A DNA stretch of 29,430 bases from Halobacteriales archaeon QS_9_68_42 (GTDB lineage: Archaea > Halobacteriota > Halobacteria > Halobacteriales > Haloarculaceae). The translations under genes were made by a program, and so were the position numbers. The stretch is taken from NCBI GenBank assembly GCA_003022905.1, contig PXSE01000036.1, forward strand, positions 1 to 29,430, written 5' to 3'. Each line of letters begins with the position of its first letter. Position 1 is the stretch's first letter. Below, in pieces: positions 23,640-29,430 of the stretch. The notes below the pieces were generated by a model that was given only the letters and a program-made list of their open reading frames with translations, made no database searches and had not been told where the DNA came from.

Positions 23640-23831
23640 CTACGCCGGCTGTGCGGGCCGCTGCTTCTGGGTGATGTACCCGGCGATACGGTTGCGGACG
23701 CCCTTGGACTCGACGTTCGTCAGTTCGGTGACGAGGTCCTTGTTGTGCTCGAAGTCGTCGCCGAAGGCGTCCGGATACCGTTCGATGAGCAGTTTTGCGG
23801 TCTTCTTGACGTAGGCGGGCTTGATGGCCAT
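23640..23831 (-). CDS. rps17e: 30S ribosomal protein S17e
   Basis: 63 residues, the normal archaeal length. [40 protein letters not shown] and [17 protein letters not shown] cover the whole family, including [12 protein letters not shown]. It is a small-subunit protein found in archaea and eukaryotes. A T6 TATA-like stretch (23861-23866) lies 30 bp upstream, predicting a leader of a few nt. asd follows on the same strand. Confidence 0.96.
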   Translation of the reverse strand: MAIKPAYVKKTAKLLIERYPDAFGDDFEHNKDLVTELTNVESKGVRNRIAGYITQKQRPAQPA

Positions 23832-23905
23832 TGGTACCCGTCCCTACTGTGGTGGCACTCAAAAAAGGTTCGAAAGGTCCGTCGACCGGCGTCCGGTCGC
23901 GTCGC

Positions 23906-24112
23906 TCAGCGTCGGCCGAGCAGCAGGTACAGCAGGATGCCGAGGAGCGGTGCTAGCAGTACCACAATGGCCCAGAGAAACGCTGGCTGATCGCTGTTCG
24001 CGCTCGCGTCGTTGTAGGTCCAGATGATGATGCCGATATGGACGAGCAGTGCCAGCCCGTAGAGGATGCCGGCACCACCGGCCTGGAGCGGTAGCGTGGA
24101 CGTGAACATCAT
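23906..24112 (-). CDS. small two-helix membrane protein (phospholipase D-nuclease N-terminal-like)
   Basis: 68 residues with two hydrophobic segments: LYGLALLVHIGIIIWTYND (about 18-36) and LWAIVVLLAPLLGILLYLLL (about 46-65), ending in RR. The WTYNDASANS loop and the P-L-L-G-ILLYLLLGRR end resemble the short PLDc_N membrane family. Function unknown. A TATA-like AGATACTTG (24136-24144) lies about 26 bp upstream. Two adjacent Met codons make the start uncertain by one residue. Confidence 0.7.
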   Translation of the reverse strand: MMFTSTLPLQAGGAGILYGLALLVHIGIIIWTYNDASANSDQPAFLWAIVVLLAPLLGILLYLLLGRR

Positions 24113-24209
24113 TCCAGAGCGGGTCGCAACGGAACAAGTATCTTTCCATCTCAGTTACAGGAACACGCGCCGGGGGCGGCCGGTGACTCCCCGGACGGAG
24201 TTCGAGCCG

Positions 24210-24788
24210 CTACAGGTCGACGGCGTCGACGTGGTCCTGCAATCGTTCGAGCGCCGTCTGTTCGCGCTCGCCGCCGCACGTCTCGATGACATCGGCGAAG
24301 TAGGCGAGTCGGGCCCGGAGTTCCTCGATGTCGTACGCCGGGACGTCGAGCCGGGAGGCGGCGACGGTGGCCTCGACGACGGCGTAGTACCCGCGGTTGG
24401 TGATCGGCACCGTTCGGCGCTCGACTGCCGACTCCCGGGGGTCGAGCCGCCAGTCCACCCACTGGGTGCCGCCCTCGGCGCCGTCGTCGATGGCCTCAAC
24501 GTCGACCCGGACCCAGGCGTCGGCGCTTCCGAGCACCGGGTCATCGAGCTCCCGTATCGAGCAGGCGGCGTCGACGAAGTCCACCGGGTCGCGGGTGAAC
24601 TGGACGTAGCCGCCGCCGCGCTCCCGGAAGTTCCGCCAGGTCCGGGTCCGCCCCCAGGTGCGGGCCGTCACCGGGTCGCCCGCGAACAGCCCGAGCGCGG
24701 CGAGGTTCCACCGGTCGTTCGGCCCCAGCGTCGTCACGACGGACTCGGTGACGCCCGCGAGGTCGACGGGCCACTCCGCCACGGTCAC
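24210..24788 (-). CDS. DUF447 family protein, putative flavin-binding split-barrel
   Basis: 192 residues from a GTG that overlaps the upstream stop (GTGA). WPVDLAGVTESVVTTLGPND, then RWNLAALGLFAGDP, is the DUF447 opening; GGGYVQFTRDPVDFVDAAC and PITNRGYYAVVEATVAASRL are further family blocks. Structures of DUF447 proteins show an FMN-binding-like split barrel, but no activity is established. It is the last gene of an operon with CofD, a Dus-like protein and a CitG-like protein, which points to cofactor synthesis. The N-terminal ESVVTTLGPN is where the flavin phosphate would sit in such folds (inference). Confidence 0.82.
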   Translation of the reverse strand: MTVAEWPVDLAGVTESVVTTLGPNDRWNLAALGLFAGDPVTARTWGRTRTWRNFRERGGGYVQFTRDPVDFVDAACSIRELDDPVLGSADAWVRVDVEAIDDGAEGGTQWVDWRLDPRESAVERRTVPITNRGYYAVVEATVAASRLDVPAYDIEELRARLAYFADVIETCGGEREQTALERLQDHVDAVDL

Positions 24789-25618
24789 ACCTCCAGGCCC
24801 CGCTCGAGGGCGACGAACAGCGCGGCGGCGGTCAGGTCCGCCGTGGTTCCGGGGTTGATGTCCCGCTCGACGAACTCCTCGGCCAGTTCCTCGGCGTCCG
24901 CCTCGCCGCGCAGGACCGCCCCGGCCCGGCGCGTGGCCTCGGCGGCCGCTTCCGGGCCGTTCCGCGTGACGACGAAGGTGTCCTCCTCGTCGGCCAGGAG
25001 TCGAAAGAAGGTCCGCGAGGCCCGCCGGTAGACCGGGCCCTCGTCGTCGAGGAGCCACTCCGCGGCCTCGAAGCTCCGCTCGAAGCCGTCGGTCCACTCG
25101 GCGGCGACGCCGTCGACGTCGGCCGACAGTTCCATCACGTCGTACAGCGTGCTCTCCCGCCGCCGGAGGGCGTCCGTCGCGTCGCCACCGCGGCGGACGT
25201 CCAGGTCGTCGAACTCCTCGGGCGGGTCATCGACGGCCACGTCGACGTGCTCGAAGGCGCGGTAGAACCCGCAGGCATCCTCGACAGTGGTGGCCTCGAC
25301 GATGTCCGCGACCCCCGACGGCGAGAGGCGGCCCTCGGCGGCCGCCCGGACCAGCGGCACGAGCATCAGCAGCGCGCCGAACTGCGTGTTGCCGCCGGAC
25401 TGGTCGCTCATGCCGTCGACGGCGCGCTCGAAGGCCGCGCCGAGAGGGGCGCCGTCGACGGCCATCCGCAGGCCGGACAGCGCCCCAACGGCGCCGGCGG
25501 CGAAGTGCTCGAACCGCAGTCCCGAGTAGTCGCGGTGCCGGTCCACGTTGCCCGGCTTCGGCGTGCCCGTCACCTCGAGCAGCAGCGCCAACTGTCCGTT
25601 CTCGGCGGGCTCACGCAT
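24785..25618 (-). CDS. CitG-like triphosphoribosyl-dephospho-CoA synthase family protein
   Basis: 277 residues. The three CitG motifs are visible: EVTGTPKPGNVDRHRDYSGL near the N-terminus, SGGNTQFGALLMLVPLV (near 75) and RDINPGTTADLTAAALFV near the C-terminus. CitG joins dephospho-CoA to the ribose of ATP for the citrate-lyase prosthetic group. No citrate lyase or acyl-carrier gene is present here, so the archaeal protein probably carries out a related ribosyl or phosphoribosyl transfer in another pathway. The start ATG overlaps the upstream stop by 8 bp (ATGCGTGA) and the stop overlaps the DUF447 start, so the operon is tightly coupled. Confidence 0.82.
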   Translation of the reverse strand: MREPAENGQLALLLEVTGTPKPGNVDRHRDYSGLRFEHFAAGAVGALSGLRMAVDGAPLGAAFERAVDGMSDQSGGNTQFGALLMLVPLVRAAAEGRLSPSGVADIVEATTVEDACGFYRAFEHVDVAVDDPPEEFDDLDVRRGGDATDALRRRESTLYDVMELSADVDGVAAEWTDGFERSFEAAEWLLDDEGPVYRRASRTFFRLLADEEDTFVVTRNGPEAAAEATRRAGAVLRGEADAEELAEEFVERDINPGTTADLTAAALFVALERGLEV

Positions 25619-26369
25619 CGGCGGACACCTCCCGCGAGCCGGGAAGCTCCTCGACGGCACGAGCGACCCGCCGGAGCACCTGCGGGTCATTCGAGGGGCG
25701 ACCCACCGAGACGGCGTCGGCGCCCAATTCGAGATACTCCCGGACGGACTCCCGGCCGCGGACGCCGTTGTTGGCGACGAGGAAGACGTCGGGCACGGCC
25801 GCCCGGACCTCTCCGACCACGGGTTCGCTGTCCATCGCGTCGACGTGGACAATGGCGGCGCCGGCGTCGACGGCCTGCGCCGCGACCGCCGGGAGGTCGA
25901 TACCGTCGACCTCCGTGCGGACCTTGACGCTCACCGTCGCGCCAGCGTCGGCGGCGGCCGCCACCTGTCTGGCGAGGCCGTCCGGTTTCCGGAGCAGCGC
26001 CTCGCCAACCCCCGCCTCGCACATCTCCGTCTGCCGGCAGTGAGCGTTGACCTCCAGCACCGCGCTATTGGCCGCACAGACGGCGCCGGCCTCGGCAATC
26101 GGCTCGAGCGTCCGACTGCGGACGTTGACCGCCGGCCGGAGGTCGACATCGGCGAGGGCGTGCAGTTGGTCGTCGACGAATGCTATGGGATCGGCCGGCA
26201 GGAACTCCTCGCGGTCCCGGGCGACGAGCCGTCGAGCGGCCGCCCTCGTCGCCTCGTCCAGCGCAATGCCGCCGAGGAACGCACAGCCGACGTGTGGGGC
26301 GGCCGCCCGCGCCCAGGCGGCGTCGGCCTCGCCCGACAGCGAGGCGGCGGCGACGCGCGGCTCGAACAC
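25611..26369 (-). CDS. Dus/NifR3-like FMN TIM-barrel protein (MJ0144-type)
   Basis: 252 residues, shorter than true tRNA-dihydrouridine synthases. The barrel order is visible: LEVNAHCRQTEMCEAGVGEA (near 105-125, where Dus has NxGCP), GATVSVKVRTEVDGIDLP, AAIVHVDAMDS, VFLVANNGV and GADAVSVGRPS with the phosphate-binding end. The Dus catalytic Cys context is altered and the tRNA-binding C-terminal helical domain is missing, so tRNA modification is doubtful; an FMN-dependent step in cofactor synthesis fits the operon. GTG 26369 starts one base after the cofD stop; a longer upstream start would run into cofD. Confidence 0.75.
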   Translation of the reverse strand: MFEPRVAAASLSGEADAAWARAAAPHVGCAFLGGIALDEATRAAARRLVARDREEFLPADPIAFVDDQLHALADVDLRPAVNVRSRTLEPIAEAGAVCAANSAVLEVNAHCRQTEMCEAGVGEALLRKPDGLARQVAAAADAGATVSVKVRTEVDGIDLPAVAAQAVDAGAAIVHVDAMDSEPVVGEVRAAVPDVFLVANNGVRGRESVREYLELGADAVSVGRPSNDPQVLRRVARAVEELPGSREVSADA

Positions 26370-26370
26370 C

Positions 26371-27375
26371 CTACGGCACCTCCGCGCCGGCACGCTCCAG
26401 GGCTTCTTCGACGGCCCGACAGACCCGGCGCCCGTCCGCGGGCGTGCCCAGTCCAGTGTCGGTCCGGACGACCGGCCGCTCGAGGTCGGTCCCGTCGGCC
26501 TCGTCGAGGACGAACCCGTCGGCGAACGGGTACGTCTCGGCGACTCCGGCGGTCGAGGGCTCCCGGCCCATCGCGGCCATCAGTTTCGCGGCCGGCCCCG
26601 AGAAGACGCGGTCCTCGACGAACGGGGAGACGGCGACGACCGTCGTTGACTCGAGCGCCTCGCGGAGACCGTCCATCGCGAGCATCGGCCCGAGGCTGGT
26701 GACCGGGTTCGACGGCCCGACGACCACCGGCTCCTCCAGCGCCGTCAGTGCCGCGTCCGTCGGGGTCGCCCGCTCGTCGCCGCGGAACTCGACGTCCTCG
26801 ACCGCCGGTTCGGCCCGGCGGGCGACCCAGAACTCCTGGAACTGCATCGGCCCCTCCTCGGTGTGGACGATGGTGGCGACGGGGTCGTCGCTCATCGGGA
26901 GCACCGGCCGCTCGACACCGAGGGCGTCGGCGAGCCTCCGGGTCGCCTCGGTCAGGCTGTAGCCCTCGTCGAGCAGGCCCGTCCGGGTGACACAGACCGC
27001 CCGATCGCGGTCGCCCAGTTCCATGAACTCCGCGACGCCGGAGAACCGCCGCCAGCGGGCGATGTCGCGGCCGTCAGTCTGTGCGTCGTCCGGCAGGTAC
27101 CGCGGCCCGGACTCGAGGCCGGCGGCGTCGGCGACGTCTCGCGCCTTCGCGTTCGTCGTCGTGGTGTCGTCGGCGATGCCCCACCACCGCTCGCGGTCCA
27201 GCAGGTCCGCCTCGGAGTACAGCGTCGTGTCCACGTCCGGACAGACCAGTACCCCCCCTATCTCGACGTCGTCGCCGGTGTTGCAGACCACCGGCGTCGC
27301 CGCGGGATCGAAGACCCCCTCGCTCCCGTACAGGAGCTTCGGCGTTCCCGTCCCGCCGGCGAGGAACGTGACCAT
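26371..27375 (-). CDS. cofD: CofD, F420 precursor transferase (LPPG/EPPG:Fo transferase)
   Basis: 334 residues. [16 protein letters not shown] (2-17) is the nucleotide-binding start of Cof[59 protein letters not shown] and [15 protein letters not shown] are further family blocks. CofD transfers the (enol)pyruvyl- or lactyl-phospho group from its guanosine diphosphate donor to Fo, forming the F420-0 or dehydro-F420-0 core in the cytoplasm. It is the first gene of a four-gene operon. A TATA-like GATACAAACC near 27393-27402 is about 26 bp upstream, and the region is shared with the divergent HD gene. Confidence 0.93.
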   Translation of the reverse strand: MVTFLAGGTGTPKLLYGSEGVFDPAATPVVCNTGDDVEIGGVLVCPDVDTTLYSEADLLDRERWWGIADDTTTTNAKARDVADAAGLESGPRYLPDDAQTDGRDIARWRRFSGVAEFMELGDRDRAVCVTRTGLLDEGYSLTEATRRLADALGVERPVLPMSDDPVATIVHTEEGPMQFQEFWVARRAEPAVEDVEFRGDERATPTDAALTALEEPVVVGPSNPVTSLGPMLAMDGLREALESTTVVAVSPFVEDRVFSGPAAKLMAAMGREPSTAGVAETYPFADGFVLDEADGTDLERPVVRTDTGLGTPADGRRVCRAVEEALERAGAEVP

Positions 27376-27444
27376 ACACTTCCTTTCGCGGCGACGGGTT
27401 TGTATCTGACCGTCGGCCGAACTTCCTGCCGTGAGTGCGGTCCG

Positions 27445-27449
27445 TTTTT
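27445..27449 (+). promoter_or_regulatory. TATA-like T-run of the first HD gene
   Basis: CCGTTTTTGCC is centred 26-27 bp before the ATG at 27474, predicting a leaderless transcript; the only T5 run in this divergent region. Confidence 0.5.
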
Positions 27450-27473
27450 GCCACCCACCGCCGAAACCCCGTC

Positions 27474-28625
27474 ATGAACGCCATCAAGGACTCCGTCCAC
27501 GACTGGATACCGCTCGGTCCGGTCGCCGCCGACCTAGTGGACGCCCCCGCCGTCCAGCGGCTCCGCCACATCAAACAGCTCTCGACGGTCCGGCTCGTGT
27601 ACCCCTCGGCCTCCCACACCCGCTTCGAGCACTCGCTGGGCGTCTACCACCTGGCGCGGGAGGCGCTCCGCTTTCTCGGCATCGACGGCGACCGGGCCGA
27701 ACACGTCCGCGCGGCGGCGCTGTTGCACGACGTCGGCCACGGCCCTTACGGCCACCAGACTGAGGACGTCATCCGCCGCCGCACGGGCCGCGACCACGAC
27801 AACGTCGGCGAACTGCTGTACGAGACCGACCTCGCCGGGGTGCTAGAGTCCCACAGCCTCGACCCCGACCGGGTGGCGGGGCTGGTCGCCGGCGAGGACG
27901 AACTCGGCCAACTCATCTCCGGTGAGCTCGACGTCGACCGCATGGACTACCTCGTCCGCGACGCCCACCACACCGGCGTCCCCTACGGCACCATCGACCC
28001 GGGGCGCCTGCTGCGGTCGCTCCGGTACCGGGACGGCCGGCTCGTCATCGCGGAGGGCAACGTCCCCAGCGCCGAGTCGCTGCTTTTGGCGCGGGCGCTG
28101 ATGGACGGCACCGTTTACCGCCACCACGTCTCCCGCATCGCCGGGGCGATGCTGGAGCGCGCCTGCGAGCGCCTGCTGGCCGGCGACACCTCCGTCGACC
28201 GTTTTCGACGGATGGCCGACCACGACCTGCTGGTCGCGCTGTGCGAGGAGGTCCCCGACCTCGGCGAGCGCATCGAGCGACGGAATCTCTACAAGCGGGC
28301 AGTGTGGGCCGGGCTCGACCGCGTCCCGGAGGCCATCGCGGGAATGGACCGCGAGGACGAGCGGGCGGCGGCCCGCGAGATCGCCGACGCCGCCGGCGTC
28401 GACCGCGAGTCCGTGGTCGTCGACATCCCGCCGCGGCCGGCCCTGAAGGAGTCCCGGAGCCGGGTCGTCGTCGACGATGTCGTCCAGCGCCTCGAGCAGG
28501 CCTCGGAACTGGTCGGCGCGCTCCGGCGGGCCCGCCGTTCGGGGTGGCGCCTCGGCGTCTACTGCCCCGAATCCGACGTGGACGCCGTCGGTGCGGCCGC
28601 CGAGGACGTGCTGGGACTGCCCTGA
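27474..28625 (+). CDS. HD-domain phosphohydrolase (dGTPase/SAMHD1-like), first of two tandem paralogs
   Basis: 383 residues. Metal ligands are visible: HTRFEHSLGVYHL (His53), LLHDVGHGPYGH (His85-Asp86) and SGELDVDRMDYLVRDAHHTG (Asp near 155). MNAIKDSVHDWIPLGPVAAD and AVQRLRHIKQLSTVRLVYPS are the standard N-terminus of the YdhJ/SAMHD1-type HD family, which removes triphosphate from dNTPs or cleaves other phosphoesters. Residues 300-383 form a less conserved charged C-terminus. The substrate is not determinable. I chose MNAIKDS at 27474 over an upstream GTG because of homology and TATA spacing. The next gene is a paralog. Confidence 0.88.
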   Translation: MNAIKDSVHDWIPLGPVAADLVDAPAVQRLRHIKQLSTVRLVYPSASHTRFEHSLGVYHLAREALRFLGIDGDRAEHVRAAALLHDVGHGPYGHQTEDVIRRRTGRDHDNVGELLYETDLAGVLESHSLDPDRVAGLVAGEDELGQLISGELDVDRMDYLVRDAHHTGVPYGTIDPGRLLRSLRYRDGRLVIAEGNVPSAESLLLARALMDGTVYRHHVSRIAGAMLERACERLLAGDTSVDRFRRMADHDLLVALCEEVPDLGERIERRNLYKRAVWAGLDRVPEAIAGMDREDERAAAREIADAAGVDRESVVVDIPPRPALKESRSRVVVDDVVQRLEQASELVGALRRARRSGWRLGVYCPESDVDAVGAAAEDVLGLP

Positions 28626-28905
28626 GGCGGTAGTGTTTAGTTACGAGGGAGGAGCGTACGTCGGCAGTGATGACGGCGTCTCCGGACGCCCCTCCCGCTC
28701 GCTTCTTCCCGAGGCCTCTCTCGCTGTGCTCGCTCGGCCTCCTGCGCGCGGCCGGCGACCGTGGTTACGCCGGCTCGCTCCGCGAGCGGTCGGCCCCATT
28801 CGAGGTCCTGCCCGACGCCGGCCGGCCGCCCGACTCCCGCATAATTAAACAGCGCCCCTAAGACGGAACGACGATTTTTATTCCGTCGGAACGAACCTGC
28901 GGGCA
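28626..28905. other. intergenic region between the HD paralogs
   Basis: No gene. A GC-rich centre contains the hairpin GCTCGC-TCC-GCGAGC near 28774-28790, like the GCTCGC runs at 14.6 kb. An AT-rich ATAATTAAAC lies near 28841-28850 and the TATA box of the second HD gene at 28875-28880. Confidence 0.5.
28875..28880 (+). promoter_or_regulatory. TATA box of the second HD gene
   Basis: TTTTTA centred 26-28 bp before the ATG at 28906; predicts a leaderless mRNA independent of the first HD gene. Confidence 0.6.
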
Positions 28906-29430
28906 ATGGCCACCATCAAGGATAGCGTCCACGACCACATCGCGATCGAGGGGGTGGCGGAGGACCTGCTGGACACCCCGGCCGTCCAGCGGCTCCGGCG
29001 CATCAAGCAGCTCGGAACGGCGGAGCTGGTCTACCCGAGCGCCAACCACACCCGCTTCGAGCACTCGCTGGGCGTCTACCACCTGGCGACCCGCGCGCTG
29101 GAGAACCTCGGCATCGAGGGCCGACAGGCCGAACGCGTCCGGGCGGCGGCCATCCTCCACGACATCGGCCACAGCCCGTTCAGCCACAACATCGAGGGGC
29201 TTGTCGCCCGGCGAACAGGGAAGATGCACGACGAGGTCGGCGACCTACTGGAGCGCGGCGAGGTCGCCCGCGTGCTGGCACTGCACGATATCGACCCCGG
29301 CCGCGTGGCGGGGCTGGTCGCCGGCGAGGGCGAACTCGGCCAGCTCGTCTCCGGCGAACTCGACGTCGACCGTATGGACTATCTCCTCAGGGACGCCCAC
29401 CATACCGGCGTTCCGTACGGCACCATCGAC
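28906..29430 (+). CDS. HD-domain phosphohydrolase, second paralog (3' end outside window)
   Basis: The frame is open for 175 codons to the window end. MATIKDSVHDHIAIEGVAED, then AVQRLRRIKQLGTAELVYPS, NHTRFEHSLGVYHLATRALE, ILHDIGHSPFSHN and SGELDVDRMDYLLRDAHHTG track the first HD gene almost block for block, with all metal ligands kept. Long identical stretches in the protein (HTRFEHSLGVYHL, DAHHTGVPYGTID) and in DNA point to a tandem duplication. The region between the HD residues and the Asp (LVARRTGKMHDEVGDLL) differs from the neighbour, so substrate or oligomer contacts may have diverged. Confidence 0.9.
   Translation, partial: MATIKDSVHDHIAIEGVAEDLLDTPAVQRLRRIKQLGTAELVYPSANHTRFEHSLGVYHLATRALENLGIEGRQAERVRAAAILHDIGHSPFSHNIEGLVARRTGKMHDEVGDLLERGEVARVLALHDIDPGRVAGLVAGEGELGQLVSGELDVDRMDYLLRDAHHTGVPYGTID

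Noticed and set aside
1..29430. CRISPR array or rRNA genes
   Set aside because: No regularly spaced repeats and no rRNA-like sequence seen.

Overview
The window is chromosomal DNA from a halophilic archaeon (class Halobacteria), genus not identified. The evidence is very high GC, acidic proteins, Tat-type lipoprotein signals (twin arginine plus lipobox Cys), TATA-like elements about 26 bp upstream of starts with little or no leader, many 1-8 bp gene overlaps, and archaeal markers (ribosomal protein S17e, CofD of F420 synthesis, MTH865-like protein).

Layout. 1-4516: a truncated Tat lipoprotein gene (minus), a thiolase overlapping an HMG-CoA-synthase-like/DUF35 fusion, a second Tat lipoprotein and a PadR regulator (minus). 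4787-10826: an FtsX-type ABC permease broken by one frameshift, a polytopic GT-C-like membrane protein, an AbrB/PIN toxin-antitoxin pair, then the ABC ATPase; the TA pair sits inside what looks like an export operon. 10798-11830 (minus): a DUF457-like membrane protein and an OB-fold-like membrane protein. 11946-14306: small membrane protein, DUF4350-like protein and MoxR ATPase, tightly overlapped. 14307-15282 holds no intact gene, only a hairpin-rich stretch and a decayed Doc/Fic toxin gene. 15283-19537: MTH865-like protein, small membrane protein, membrane-anchored ArsR-like regulator, a 110-bp element with 16-bp inverted ends, a DtxR-type metalloregulator, hisD and a crotonase.

19538-20062 has no convincing protein gene. 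It has the architecture of a roughly 480-nt structured RNA on the minus strand: TATA-like box, pairing ends, and three hairpins whose 7-nt loops share the pattern UGRRARY. Two broken universal-stress-protein genes flank an intact D-2-hydroxyacid dehydrogenase at 20176-21834. 21842-27375 is all minus strand: a membrane protein, aspartate-semialdehyde dehydrogenase, S17e, a small membrane protein, and a tight operon cofD / Dus-like TIM barrel / CitG-like / DUF447. 27474-29430 carries two tandem HD-domain phosphohydrolase paralogs, the second cut by the window end.

Themes: (i) a CoA-chemistry pair in which the HMG-CoA-synthase-like half appears to have lost its catalytic residues; (ii) a cofactor operon next to F420 synthesis with two genes of unknown chemistry; (iii) four decayed or interrupted genes (ABC permease, Doc, two USPs) in one 17-kb stretch; (iv) a candidate undescribed structured RNA, the most interesting item here.
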